From contig NZ_CP120467.1 in the NCBI RefSeq assembly GCF_029983095.1, positions 738,501-802,500 of the forward strand: a stretch of DNA of 64,000 bases, read 5' to 3'. Under the pieces are notes generated by a model, which saw only the letters and a list, made by a program, of their open reading frames with translations, was not told the DNA's origin and made no database searches. Shown piece after piece: positions 35,837 through 44,195 of the stretch. Each line of letters opens with the position of its first letter. Within the stretch, counting starts at the first letter, position 1. The translations under genes and the position numbers were made by a program. This DNA comes from Enterococcus montenegrensis (GTDB lineage: Bacteria > Bacillota > Bacilli > Lactobacillales > Enterococcaceae).

Positions 35837-36049
35837 GAAAACACCTCGCTTTTGATTCATACTGGGTTTACTCTAAAGCAAAATTCTAAAAAAAGATATC
35901 GGTCATGGGTCTGATTTACCAAACCTTAAATTTTATCAGTCGTTTGAAAGCGTCATTAAAAAAAGATACTTTCAAATAAAATGAGTGACTTAGTCAGTAC
36001 AAAAGATGATAGGTGATTCATCTGAATTGAAACTCATGTTATTTAAGTG

Positions 36050-36078
36050 TTGACAAATTTTTTTTAAGTTGGTAATGT
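36050..36078 (+). promoter_or_regulatory. Promoter of the zinc-free ribosomal protein operon
   Basis: TTGACA (36050-36055), 17 bases, TAATGT (36073-36078) preceded by TGG, an extended -10. The spacer 35861-36049 has no gene. Confidence 0.55.
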
Positions 36079-36088
36079 AATGGAGTTC

Positions 36089-36109
36089 AAAACGAAACGA
36101 TTACGATTT
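36089..36109. promoter_or_regulatory. Zur-box-like operator
   Basis: 21-base element centred on 36099 with right half ATTACGATTT exact and left half AAAACGAAAC; 17 of 20 non-central positions match the Firmicute Zur palindrome AAATCGTAAT-N-ATTACGATTT. It lies just downstream of the promoter, where a repressor would block transcription when zinc is plentiful. Confidence 0.7.
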
Positions 36110-36140
36110 ATATAATGAAAAACGAAAAGAGGTAAGACAA

Positions 36141-36410
36141 ATGGCAAAAAAATCAAAAATTGCAAAAGCGAAAAGACAAGAAGCTTTAATTGAAAAATAC
36201 GCCGTGCAACGTAGGGAATTAAAAGCAGCAAAAGACTATGTTGCTTTAGCCAAACTACCAAAAGACTCCAATCCCAATCGCTTGAAATTCCGCGATCAAA
36301 TCGATGGTCGTCCTCGGGCGTATATGCGTAAATTTGGGATGTCCCGTATCAATTTCCGCCAATTAGCCCACAAAGGGTTAATTCCGGGCGTGAAAAAGGC
36401 TAGCTGGTAA
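36141..36410 (+). CDS. rpsN: 30S ribosomal protein S14, zinc-independent form
   Basis: 89-residue S14 paralogue ([20 protein letters not shown] ... [20 protein letters not shown]) without any CxxC zinc ribbon; the zinc-binding Firmicute form has ~61 residues and four Cys. Such forms replace the zinc form during zinc starvation. First gene behind the Zur-like box, in a run with zinc-free L32 and L33. Confidence 0.95.
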   Translation: MAKKSKIAKAKRQEALIEKYAVQRRELKAAKDYVALAKLPKDSNPNRLKFRDQIDGRPRAYMRKFGMSRINFRQLAHKGLIPGVKKASW

Positions 36411-36441
36411 GAAATAAACACGTGATTTGGAGGAATGAAAA

Positions 36442-36615
36442 ATGGCAGTACCTGCACGAAAAACATCAAAAATGAAAAAACGGCTTAGACGAACCCATCA
36501 AAATTTGAAACGACCAGAAATTTCTTTTGATGCTGCTACGGGAGATTACAGACGTTCTCATCGCGTTTCTTTAAAAGGATATTACAAAGGGCGCAATGTG
36601 GCAGAGGAAAAATAA
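36442..36615 (+). CDS. rpmF: 50S ribosomal protein L32, zinc-independent form
   Basis: 57-residue L32 paralogue beginning [20 protein letters not shown]. The usual two CxxC pairs are missing: the zinc region reads [27 protein letters not shown]-type RBS precedes the ATG. Too short for long-ORF lists but its family start is unmistakable. Expected to replace zinc L32 in zinc-poor cells. Confidence 0.92.
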   Translation: MAVPARKTSKMKKRLRRTHQNLKRPEISFDAATGDYRRSHRVSLKGYYKGRNVAEEK

Positions 36616-36628
36616 AGGAGGGAGAAGT

Positions 36629-37006
36629 TTGCAAATTATTTATCCGCCTTTAGTGGAAGACTGCTTTAATTATCAACAGGAAAAAAACGGGATTCTACTT
36701 GAAAAAAGTCAAATTTATAAAGATATGGTGGCTGCTGGCTTGATTACCCAAACTGGCATGCCAACTGAAAGTGCGTTGGAAAATGGCATGATTAAAGATT
36801 TTTACGAAGAAAAAGATTTGAGTTTTGAGGATTTCTTAGCTTTGTATCCTATTTTTATAAACTATGATGCAGACTTATTCCAACAAATTGAAGGTTTTTG
36901 GGAAATAACTTTGGATTTTAAAAATGAATTGTTACAAGCGTTAGCTGCCAACGTTTTTGACTATGATGAAACTTTGCAGCTACAAATGTATCTAGAAGAG
37001 CGCTAG
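36629..37006 (+). CDS. Unrecognised acidic protein in the zinc-starvation operon
   Basis: 125 residues from the TTG at 36629, which has AGGAGGGAG correctly placed, to the stop at 37006; the frame upstream overlaps L32. Starts MQIIYPPLVEDCFNYQQEKN; acidic overall, soluble, with one Cys and no metal motif. The 4-base overlap region with L33 spacing (11 bases) shows co-transcription. Not recognised. Its place between zinc-free L32 and L33 suggests a role in ribosome remodelling, zinc sparing or hibernation, which is inference only. Confidence 0.75.
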   Translation: MQIIYPPLVEDCFNYQQEKNGILLEKSQIYKDMVAAGLITQTGMPTESALENGMIKDFYEEKDLSFEDFLALYPIFINYDADLFQQIEGFWEITLDFKNELLQALAANVFDYDETLQLQMYLEER

Positions 37007-37017
37007 GAGGTTAAAAA

Positions 37018-37167
37018 ATGCGTCAAAATATTATCTTAGAGTCGCCTATAACAAAAGAACGTTTATATCTAACGAGTAAAAATAAACGTAACAACCCCGA
37101 ACGCTTAACGCTAAAAAAATATTCACCTCAGTTACGTCAAAAAGTGATATTTACAGAAGTGAAATAG
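37018..37167 (+). CDS. rpmG: 50S ribosomal protein L33, zinc-independent form
   Basis: 49-residue L33: [20 protein letters not shown], then [20 protein letters not shown] and KVIFTEVK. No cysteines, so the zinc ribbon is absent. AGGAGG is 6 bases before the ATG. Third ribosomal protein of the operon. Confidence 0.95.
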   Translation: MRQNIILESPITKERLYLTSKNKRNNPERLTLKKYSPQLRQKVIFTEVK

Positions 37168-37214
37168 ACAGCAAATTAAGTTTTTTTAAGCTTAAAAAAA
37201 TAAGGAGGAAGATG

Positions 37215-37346
37215 ATGGAAAAAACAGATTTGGCGAGTGCCTATCGCAGGCTGAAAAGCCCCAATATTAAAACCCGTAAACGGGCGCTAAAAATAATTAA
37301 AGAATACAAACGCGATAAAATTAGAGCCTATTATGCCGTAAATTAA
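37215..37346 (+). CDS. Small basic protein ('putative metal homeostasis protein' type)
   Basis: 43-residue, strongly basic protein (MEKTDLASAYRRLKSPNIKT, then RKRALKIIKEYKRDKIRAYY) behind a strong AAGGAGG. It resembles short Firmicute proteins annotated as putative metal homeostasis proteins that accompany zinc-free ribosomal proteins; no function is established. The charge suggests RNA or ribosome contact. Last gene before the terminator. Confidence 0.7.
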   Translation: MEKTDLASAYRRLKSPNIKTRKRALKIIKEYKRDKIRAYYAVN

Positions 37347-37393
37347 AAATGTCTAGCGCAATTGTCAGATTGACTTTTGTGCTAGACATTTTT
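37345..37393 (+). terminator. Terminator of the zinc-free ribosomal operon
   Basis: AAAAATGTCTAGC (37345-37357) pairs with GCTAGACATTTTT (37381-37393). Confidence 0.85.
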
Positions 37394-37522
37394 TATGGGC
37401 AGAAAGTATAAAATTTTCACATGAATAAATTACTTTAAGACAAGTTTTCAAAAATTTGAAGAAGGATTTCCAACAATTCTGCTCTTATTTGTAAAAAGCT
37501 GATCACGTTTAGTGGCAACCTT

Positions 37523-39460
37523 TTATTCGTATTCTTCTAATTCCAGGCTTAATTCTTCCCATTTTTCTAACAGCTCGTTTTGTTTACTACGGGCAACCTC
37601 TAATTTTTCATTTAATTCTTGTAGTTGCAGATGATCAGCTAAAATTTCTGGTTTTACCATTTCGGCTTCTAGTTGGTCGATTATTTCGTCTGTCTCACTC
37701 ATCTTTTGTTCCACATCGCCTACTTTACGTTGTAGGCTGCGGAGAAGTTTTTGTTGTTCTTTACTTTTTTGGAAGTTTTCTTTACCAGCGGAGATAACAA
37801 CGGGTGTGTCGTTGTTTTCCGCAGCGAGTAGGGCGGCAATTTCTTCTTCTTCTTTTTTCTTTTCAAGATAATAATCGTAATCACCTAAAAATAACCGACT
37901 GCCTTCTGGGGACAGCTCGATGACTTTGGTGGCGATTCGGTTGATGAAGTAACGGTCATGGGAAACAAAAAGCAAAGTTCCTTCGTAGTCGATCAAGGCA
38001 TTTTCTAAGACCTCTTTGTTATCGATATCCAAGTGGTTAGTAGGTTCATCTAAGATCAAAAAGTTTTCTTCATCCATTGCCAGTTTTGCTAATGCGACAC
38101 GTGCCTTTTCACCACCACTTAATAAATTAATTGGCTTATCCACATCTTCACCAGAAAACAAGAAGCTCCCTAAGACATTGCGAATTTCTAATTCTGGGGT
38201 AGTAGGATGTTCATCCCATAATTCTTGTAGAATCGTTTTATTGCTGTTTAAGTCTGCTTGGCCTTGATCGTAATAGCCAATGGAAACATTCGCCCCTAAT
38301 TGGGCTTCGCCGCGGATAAACGGAAGCTGTCCGATTAAGGATTTTAATAACGTAGACTTGCCGATGCCGTTTGGTCCGACTAAAGCAATGGCGTCTTGTC
38401 GGCGAATATCTAAGTCCACAGGTTGGGCTAAAATATCAGTGGGGCTGTAGCCAATTGCCCCATCGTTTAATTGTAAAACGACATTACCAGACACTTTATC
38501 AATATGGAAAAGAAAATGTGCTGATTTTTCTGCACCTTGAGGTCGATCTAGCCGTTCCATTTTTTCCAGTTGTTTGCGGCGACTTTGGGCTCTTTTGGTT
38601 GTCGAGGCGCGGACTAAATTTCGCGCAACAAAATCTTCTAGCTTATTAATTTCTTGTTGTTGCTTTTCATAGGCTTTCCATTCACTGGCTAATTGTGCGG
38701 CTTTTAAATCCAAATAGCGACTGTAATTGCCTTTGTAGTGAGTCATTTTATGACGACTCAACTCGTAAATTTCATTGGTTACTTTATCTAAAAAGTAACG
38801 GTCGTGAGAAACAATCAGTAAGGCACCGCTATAGTTTTGTAAATAGTTTTCTAGCCAGCTTAACGTTTCTATATCTAAGTGGTTAGTAGGTTCATCTAAT
38901 ATTAAAATATCTGGTTTTTGCAAAAGCATGCGGGCTAAAGCCAGTCGCGTTTTTTGGCCACCGGAAAGGTTGTTAATTTTTTGCTGATAAAAGCTTTCAT
39001 CAAATTGAAAACCGTGTAAAACAGAGCGGATTTCATTTTCATAACCGTAGCCGTTACTATCAGCAAAATCGTGTTGTAATTTATCGTACTCTTTTAAGGT
39101 ACTTTCATAATCACTACCACTGGGATTGCTTTCTGAAATTTTGACTTCTAAAGTTCGCATCCGCTGTTCCATTTGTCGGACCTTTTCAAAAGCGGTCAGC
39201 ATTTCATCCCAAATTGTTGCCTCAGAAGTTAAGCCGGTATCTTGGGCTAGATATCCTAAGGTTGCAGTTTTATTTTTAGCGATTGTTCCTTCATCGGGGG
39301 CTTCAATGCCGGCGATGATTTTTAATAGAGTGGATTTGCCGGCCCCATTACGCCCCACCAGTCCAATGCGTGCTTTTGTAGCAATCTCTAAATGAATATT
39401 GCGAAATAAGACTTCTGCGCCAAAAAGGCGAGCAATTTGATTTGCTTGTAATAATATCAT
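37523..39460 (-). CDS. ABC-F family ATPase (YdiF-like)
   Basis: Cytoplasmic duplicated-ATPase protein without membrane domain, 645 residues; ABC-F proteins act on the ribosome, for example freeing stalled translation. Two nucleotide domains: Walker A GRNGAGKST and GPNGIGKST, signatures LSGGQKTR and LSGGEKAR, Walker B ILILDEPTNHLD and LILDEPTNHLD, joined by the charged P-site linker (residues ~235-300). A C-terminal coiled-coil (~560-645) is as in YdiF/Uup types. No sign it is an antibiotic-resistance form. Confidence 0.93.
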   Translation of the reverse strand: MILLQANQIARLFGAEVLFRNIHLEIATKARIGLVGRNGAGKSTLLKIIAGIEAPDEGTIAKNKTATLGYLAQDTGLTSEATIWDEMLTAFEKVRQMEQRMRTLEVKISESNPSGSDYESTLKEYDKLQHDFADSNGYGYENEIRSVLHGFQFDESFYQQKINNLSGGQKTRLALARMLLQKPDILILDEPTNHLDIETLSWLENYLQNYSGALLIVSHDRYFLDKVTNEIYELSRHKMTHYKGNYSRYLDLKAAQLASEWKAYEKQQQEINKLEDFVARNLVRASTTKRAQSRRKQLEKMERLDRPQGAEKSAHFLFHIDKVSGNVVLQLNDGAIGYSPTDILAQPVDLDIRRQDAIALVGPNGIGKSTLLKSLIGQLPFIRGEAQLGANVSIGYYDQGQADLNSNKTILQELWDEHPTTPELEIRNVLGSFLFSGEDVDKPINLLSGGEKARVALAKLAMDEENFLILDEPTNHLDIDNKEVLENALIDYEGTLLFVSHDRYFINRIATKVIELSPEGSRLFLGDYDYYLEKKKEEEEIAALLAAENNDTPVVISAGKENFQKSKEQQKLLRSLQRKVGDVEQKMSETDEIIDQLEAEMVKPEILADHLQLQELNEKLEVARSKQNELLEKWEELSLELEEYE

Positions 39461-39617
39461 GGATAATCTTCCTTTGAATGAAATATGTCATCTGACTGTT
39501 TTTTCACAAATTTTAAAATAAAGCTAAAAAAATTAGCAAAAAAATTCAGCGTATCAGTTGTAGTCTATCATAATTTTCCTACTAGTGTATATTACAGGAG
39601 AAAGCAAAAATAAAAAT

Positions 39618-39631
39618 TCACAAATTTGTGA
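39618..39631. promoter_or_regulatory. Palindrome TCACAAATTTGTGA and nearby half-sites (candidate Rex sites)
   Basis: Perfect 14-bp palindrome just upstream of the rex promoter. TTCACAAA recurs at 39503-39510 and 39693-39700, the last within GTGAA-AAA-TTCAC (39685-39697). These carry Rex half-sites (TTGTGAA/TTCACAA), though spacing differs from the standard box. Confidence 0.45.
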
Positions 39632-39640
39632 GCAGAGAAA

Positions 39641-39669
39641 TTGCATTTGCTGGTACGTCCTGTTATGAT
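39641..39669 (+). promoter_or_regulatory. Promoter of rex
   Basis: TTGCAT (39641-39646), 17 bases, TATGAT (39664-39669). The GTGAA-N3-TTCAC element starts 15 bases after the -10, where Rex could repress its own gene. Confidence 0.6.
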
Positions 39670-39714
39670 TTGTCAGTAAATTACGTGAAAAATTCACAAA
39701 TGGAGGCGTACACG

Positions 39715-40350
39715 TTGAAAGATCATCATATCCCTAAGGCAACAGCAAAGCGTTTGCCCTTATACTACCGCTATTTGCGGATTTTAAATAATGCTGGAAA
39801 ACAAAAGGTTTCTTCAACTGAACTTAGCGAAGCCGTACAAGTCGATAGTGCCACTATTCGTCGCGACTTTTCGTATTTTGGTGAGCTTGGCAAAAGAGGT
39901 TATGGTTATGATGTGGAGGCATTGATGAATTTCTTTGCTAAAACATTAAACGAAGATCATATGACTAACGTTGCTTTAGTCGGTGTTGGTAATTTAGGGA
40001 CAGCCCTATTAAAATATAAATTCCACCAAAGTAATAGTATCCGCGTTAGCGCAGCTTTTGACGCAGATGAAGAAATTACTGGTCGCATCATTGACGGGGT
40101 TCCTGTTTATGCAATGCGGGACATGGTCGAGCAAATTAAAATTCAAGAAATTGATATCGCCATTTTGACGGTACCAGCAGAATTTGCACAAGGAATCGTA
40201 GATGAACTTGTTGCGGCTGGAATCAAAGGTATTTTGAACTTTACTCCAGCTCGTCTTAGCGCACCTAAGAGCGTCTTAATTCAAAACGTCGACTTAACTA
40301 ATGAATTACAAACATTGATTTATTTCTTACATTCACAAGACGAAAAATAA
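39715..40350 (+). CDS. rex: Redox-sensing transcriptional repressor Rex
   Basis: Senses NADH/NAD+ and represses fermentation genes. 211 residues. N-terminal winged helix with [16 protein letters not shown] and [20 protein letters not shown]; Rossmann domain with [16 protein letters not shown] and FDADEE; C-terminal domain-swap helix ends the protein. The TTG at 39715 gives the normal family length and has GGAGG 8 bases upstream; the ATG at 39700 overlaps that site. Confidence 0.95.
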   Translation: MKDHHIPKATAKRLPLYYRYLRILNNAGKQKVSSTELSEAVQVDSATIRRDFSYFGELGKRGYGYDVEALMNFFAKTLNEDHMTNVALVGVGNLGTALLKYKFHQSNSIRVSAAFDADEEITGRIIDGVPVYAMRDMVEQIKIQEIDIAILTVPAEFAQGIVDELVAAGIKGILNFTPARLSAPKSVLIQNVDLTNELQTLIYFLHSQDEK

Positions 40351-40433
40351 AAAAGAAAGACCAAGTAGGGATAGCATCATTAAAAAGTTAAACTTTTTAG
40401 TGACGCTACATCTGCTTAGGTCTTTCTTTTTTT
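40350..40433 (+). terminator. Terminator after rex
   Basis: AAAAAAGAAAGACC near 40350-40362 pairs with GGTCTTTCTTTTTTT (40419-40433), with an inner AAAAAGTT/AACTTTTT stem. Confidence 0.8.
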
Positions 40434-40503
40434 GATTAGCAGGAAAGGCTAAAATTTTAAATAGCCTCTGATTACGCAGAAACTAAGGGAGTTTATAAAG
40501 TTA

Positions 40504-40842
40504 TTAGCGAAAAAGTTCAACGTAATCAGGTTTTTCATCAGAAAATTCTGCGATGATTTTTGTCAAGGCAGGGTAATCGATGAAACGAGCTGAACGGGTT
40601 AATTCTTTGCCATGACTTAATAAAACGACTAGAGGTGCTGTCAGAGCTTGAAAATGACCGGCAACTTCAGGAAATTTACTCCCATCAAAATGGTAAATTG
40701 GGACATCTTTGGCAAAACGAGCTTCTAGTTGCGGTTTTACCGCCACGCAAACGCTACAGCCAGGCTGAGAGATATAGGCAATCGCTAATTTTTCTTGGTT
40801 TAATTGTTGTAATCCGCTGTTAAAATCTGTAATTTGGATCAT
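40504..40842 (-). CDS. Thioredoxin-family protein
   Basis: 112-residue cytoplasmic thioredoxin-fold protein with redox motif CSVC at residues 29-32 (ISQPGCSVCVAVKPQLEARF) and the cis-Pro segment LTAPLVVLLSHGKEL. Shorter active-site motif differs from the CGPC of true thioredoxin, so it may act as a thiol reductase or redox sensor. Monocistronic, convergent with rex. Confidence 0.85.
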   Translation of the reverse strand: MIQITDFNSGLQQLNQEKLAIAYISQPGCSVCVAVKPQLEARFAKDVPIYHFDGSKFPEVAGHFQALTAPLVVLLSHGKELTRSARFIDYPALTKIIAEFSDEKPDYVELFR

Positions 40843-40959
40843 TCACTCACCTACTTTTCGTTGTTTTCATCTTTAATGTAAGATTTTGGTCAATAAAAGT
40901 CAAATCAGCTGTTTTTCATTTGAAAAGGTAAATGAAAGCTTAATTTTTTTGCGACAGAC

Positions 40960-40988
40960 TTGTGAGATTTTACGAAAAAGCGTATATT
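40960..40988 (+). promoter_or_regulatory. Promoter of the UPF0718/DUF1980 pair
   Basis: TTGTGA (40960-40965), 17 bases, TATATT (40983-40988). The ~110-base leader holds a short ACCC/GGGT hairpin (41032-41048) followed by TTTTTCTTTTT, a possible attenuator. Confidence 0.6.
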
Positions 40989-41105
40989 AAAGCGACGAAA
41001 AAACAAGCTAAAAAAATTATGTTCTGCATTGACCCCTATATGAAGGGTTTTTCTTTTTGCTGAAACAACAAATTTACATATTGAAATAGCTAAAGGAGTC
41101 TTTTA

Positions 41106-42038
41106 ATGTTTAGTCATTTACCTGATTCAATCTTACAAATGAGTATGATTTTTTTATCAATTGTGATTGAAGCTTTACCTTTTGTTTTATTAGGCTGTAT
41201 TATTTCCGGTGCACTTTACGTTTTTTTAACACCTGAAAGGGTCCAGCGCCTATTGCCCCAAAATAAATTGGCCGCAATTGCAGTAGGGTGTGGTTTGGGC
41301 TTTTTCTTTCCTTCTTGTGAATGCGGGATTGTGCCGATAGTCAATCAGTTTGTTAAAAAAGGAGTGCCCAATCACACAGCCTTTGCTTTTATGCTAACAG
41401 CACCGATTATTAATCCAATTGTCATTTTTTCTACTTTTATTGCCTTTGGAAATTCGATGCGGTATGCATTTTTACGCGTGATTGGCAGTTTAATTGTTGC
41501 CATGGTGATTGGCGTTTGGTTGGCTTATTTTAACCAACAAAGCATTATTAAAGACGCGAACTTGCAACAAGCTGTGGCAAATGTCAGTCATAGCCATCAT
41601 CATGAAAAAAGTGTTCATAATCAAACGAAGAAAACATTTATCCAGCAGGTAGGTCATGTATTAGAACATAGCGTAGATGAATTTTTTGATACTGGCCGTT
41701 ACTTAATGATTGGTGGTCTAATTGCCGCTGCGATGCAAACGTATTTACCAACTGGGGTTATGTTGACCTTAGGTTCAAATAAAATTTTAGCAGTCGTTGT
41801 GATGCTGTTTTTAGCTTTAGCGATGTCTCTTTGTTCAGAAGCGGATGCTTTTATTGGTTCTTCTTTATTAAGCTTGTTTGGTACAGGGCCAGTTGTCGGC
41901 TTTTTGGTCTTTGGTCCGATGGTGGATATTAAAAATCTTTTAATGATGAAACGCTATTTTAGCGGTCGCTTTATCGCGAGTTTAGTCGCAATTATTGTTG
42001 TCTGTGTAACAGGCTATGCATTGGTGGTGTCCTTATGA
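41106..42038 (+). CDS. UPF0718 family permease (YcgR/YraQ-like)
   Basis: 310-residue membrane protein, about eight hydrophobic segments. Family blocks: FFFPSCECGIVPIVNQFVKKG and VPNHTAFAFMLTAPIINPIV with the conserved Cys-Glu-Cys, and SLCSEADAFIGSSLL. A His-rich cytoplasmic loop (SHSHHHEKSVHN) near residue 165 suggests metal binding. The following DUF1980 gene overlaps by 4 bases; the pair is a known but uncharacterised two-component permease unit. Confidence 0.88.
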   Translation: MFSHLPDSILQMSMIFLSIVIEALPFVLLGCIISGALYVFLTPERVQRLLPQNKLAAIAVGCGLGFFFPSCECGIVPIVNQFVKKGVPNHTAFAFMLTAPIINPIVIFSTFIAFGNSMRYAFLRVIGSLIVAMVIGVWLAYFNQQSIIKDANLQQAVANVSHSHHHEKSVHNQTKKTFIQQVGHVLEHSVDEFFDTGRYLMIGGLIAAAMQTYLPTGVMLTLGSNKILAVVVMLFLALAMSLCSEADAFIGSSLLSLFGTGPVVGFLVFGPMVDIKNLLMMKRYFSGRFIASLVAIIVVCVTGYALVVSL

Positions 42039-42889
42039 TTCGCTTTTTAATTTTAGCTGGTTATTTTGAGTTGATGATGTATTTACAAGTTTCTGGTAAA
42101 CTCAATCAGTTTATTAATGTTCACTACAGTTATTTGGCTATTTTGTCCATGATTTTATCTTTTGTCTTGGCGATGGTGCAATTGGTATTGTGGGTGAAAG
42201 CTGACGGTAAAAAAGAAGACTCCTTAGAACATAGTCATGAAGAGGGGATAGAACACGAGCACGGTCTGAAAAAAAGACACCAACGCGTAATCGCCTATAT
42301 TTTATTAGCATTACCGGTGATTGTCGGGACTTTTTTTCCAGTGGTCAGTTTAGATACCACGATTGTTCAGGCTAAAGGATTCCAATTTCCGATTAGTAAA
42401 GAGTCAGTGGGAGATCCACAAATGCAGACCCAATATCTACAGCCTAATACAAGCATGTACTACAATAAAACTGAATACCAAAAACAAATGGATAAATTAA
42501 TGAAAAAGTATGATAAATCTGGTACATTAGCCGTTACAGAAGAAAACTACCTAGAAATAATGGAACTGATTTATAATTACCCAAGTGAGTTTATTGGGCG
42601 TAAAATTAGTTTTGACGGTTTTATTTATCATGCCAAACAAGATCAAAAAGAAGACGATTTTGTTTTTCGTTTTGGGATTATTCACTGTGTTGCCGATTCA
42701 GGAGTTTTTGGTCTACGTATTCATTTACCAGCAGGATCGTCTTTTAAAAACGACCAATGGGTGCATATCGAAGGGGTTATTCAGAGTAATTTTTATCAAC
42801 CTTTAAAACGGGAATTACCAGTGGTACAGACGATGAAAACAAGTACAATCACAGCCCCTAAAAATCAATACGTGTATCGCTCATTTTAA
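42035..42889 (+). CDS. TIGR03943/DUF1980 family protein (YcgQ-like)
   Basis: 284-residue partner of the UPF0718 permease. Two to three N-terminal hydrophobic segments, a His-rich loop (HSHEEGIEHEHGLKKRHQ), another membrane segment, then an extracellular domain of ~170 residues with EFIGRKISFDGFIYHAKQ and RFGIIHCVADSGVFGLRIHL, the conserved part of the family. Translationally coupled to the permease (ATGA). Function unknown; metal transport or metal-dependent export is inferred from the His-rich loops. Confidence 0.85.
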   Translation: MIRFLILAGYFELMMYLQVSGKLNQFINVHYSYLAILSMILSFVLAMVQLVLWVKADGKKEDSLEHSHEEGIEHEHGLKKRHQRVIAYILLALPVIVGTFFPVVSLDTTIVQAKGFQFPISKESVGDPQMQTQYLQPNTSMYYNKTEYQKQMDKLMKKYDKSGTLAVTEENYLEIMELIYNYPSEFIGRKISFDGFIYHAKQDQKEDDFVFRFGIIHCVADSGVFGLRIHLPAGSSFKNDQWVHIEGVIQSNFYQPLKRELPVVQTMKTSTITAPKNQYVYRSF

Positions 42890-43048
42890 CCACTTTTTTA
42901 GCGAAAAAAATGTTAAAATAAGAAACAGATTTCATAAAAAAAACATATTCCTTTGTTAGAGTAGGAAATGTAGACGCTTTGTTTGTAGTTTCAGACAAGT
43001 TTTAGTAAAATGAAATGTAGCAATAGTTAGAAGAAAGAGGTGTTAACT

Positions 43049-43315
43049 GTGGGTTTTACAGATGAAACAGTACGTTTTGATTTTGACGATAGTCGCAAAA
43101 AAGAAGTAAGTGAAACGTTGGCCATTGTTTATCGCGCTTTGGAAGAAAAGGGCTACAACCCAATCAACCAAATCGTAGGTTATTTACTTTCCGGCGACCC
43201 GGCCTATATACCTCGTTATCGTGATGCCCGTAATTTAATCCGCCGTCATGAAAGAGACGAGATTTTAGAGGTCTTAATTCGTTATTACCTTGGCAATCAT
43301 GGGATTAGCCTGTAA
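43049..43315 (+). CDS. ireB: IreB regulatory phosphoprotein (UPF0297)
   Basis: 88-residue protein starting [20 protein letters not shown]. In Enterococcus faecalis IreB is the substrate of the kinase IreK and tunes cephalosporin resistance. The GTG at 43049 follows AGAGGTG and gives the standard family start; upstream GTG at 43040 overlaps the site. Its stop overlaps the ruvX ATG (TAATG). Confidence 0.95.
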   Translation: MGFTDETVRFDFDDSRKKEVSETLAIVYRALEEKGYNPINQIVGYLLSGDPAYIPRYRDARNLIRRHERDEILEVLIRYYLGNHGISL

Positions 43316-43749
43316 TGCGGATAATGGGATTAGATGTCGGTTCAAAAACTGTTGGTGTTGCAGTCAGTGATTTACTTGGTTGGACTGCACAAGGGGTAGA
43401 AATTATCCGCATCGATGAAGCCAATGGCAAATTTGGATTTGATCGCATTAAAGAGTTGGTATCCCAATACGAAGTAACGCAATTTGTTGTGGGCTTACCA
43501 AAAAACATGAACAATACGATTGGTCCACGAGCCGAAGCATCACAAGCTTATGGTAAAAAATTAGAAGAGTTATTTCACTTGCCAGTTTTTTATCAAGATG
43601 AACGCCTAACCACCGTTCAAGCTGAGCGGATGCTTGTAGAACAAGCCAATACATCACGGGCAAAACGGAAAAAGGTTATCGATAAGTTAGCCGCCGTGAT
43701 GATTTTGCAAAATTATTTAGATCGCAGCGATACAAAGTCGCCTTTATAG
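43315..43749 (+). CDS. ruvX: Holliday junction resolvase-like RuvX (YqgF)
   Basis: 144-residue RNase-H-fold nuclease: [20 protein letters not shown] with the first catalytic Asp, [20 protein letters not shown], and [15 protein letters not shown] with the second acidic residues. Family roles include rRNA maturation and recombination. Always between ireB and the DUF1292 gene in these bacteria. Confidence 0.95.
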   Translation: MRIMGLDVGSKTVGVAVSDLLGWTAQGVEIIRIDEANGKFGFDRIKELVSQYEVTQFVVGLPKNMNNTIGPRAEASQAYGKKLEELFHLPVFYQDERLTTVQAERMLVEQANTSRAKRKKVIDKLAAVMILQNYLDRSDTKSPL

Positions 43750-43764
43750 GAAAGAGGAAAGCAG

Positions 43765-44076
43765 ATGACTGAACATAACCACGACCACAACCATGATCAC
43801 GAAGGACACGAACACATTACGTTAGTGGACGATCAAGGTAACGAAACGCTTTACGAAATTTTATTAACAATTGATGGACAAGAAGAATTCAAACGCAATT
43901 ACGTTTTATTGTACCCAGCAGGTGCATCAGAAGACGATGACGTTGAATTACAAGCCTATGCCTACATCGAAAATGAAGATGGCACAGAAGGCGAATTGGA
44001 ACAAATCGAAACTGAAGCTGAATGGGATATGATTGAAGAAGTCTTCAATACTTTCATGGCTGAAGAAGAAGAATAG
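43765..44076 (+). CDS. DUF1292 family protein with His-rich start
   Basis: 103-residue, very acidic cytoplasmic protein. The DUF1292 core ([20 protein letters not shown] ... YVLLYPAG) follows a His/Asp-rich start, [16 protein letters not shown], which could bind metal. Standard neighbour of ruvX; function unknown. RBS AAAGAGG. Confidence 0.9.
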   Translation: MTEHNHDHNHDHEGHEHITLVDDQGNETLYEILLTIDGQEEFKRNYVLLYPAGASEDDDVELQAYAYIENEDGTEGELEQIETEAEWDMIEEVFNTFMAEEEE

Positions 44077-44089
44077 ACTCAAAATGACG

Positions 44090-44124
44090 GCTGAACCCTT
44101 GGTAGATAAGGGTTCAGCTTTTTT
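44090..44124 (+). terminator. Terminator after DUF1292 gene
   Basis: GCTGAACCCTT (44090-44100) and AAGGGTTCAGC (44108-44118) then TTTTTT. Confidence 0.9.
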
Positions 44125-44195
44125 GTGTTTTGAATTGAATACGAGCTTGAATACGTTTGACTAGTGATTGAAAGGTTCTTTTAGTTATAAAAAAA

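Noticed and set aside
41032..41054. Short ACCC/GGGT hairpin as a known riboswitch
   Set aside because: The stem is only about four pairs and no known aptamer core could be matched; kept only as a possible attenuator.
41090..41105. Zur box before the UPF0718/DUF1980 genes
   Set aside because: No sequence close to ATTACGATTT was found in 40843-41105; TTTTACGA near 40968 is too weak.
43301..43330. Separate start for ruvX downstream of 43315
   Set aside because: The TAATG overlap with ireB is the usual arrangement and the protein from 43315 has the standard family start.
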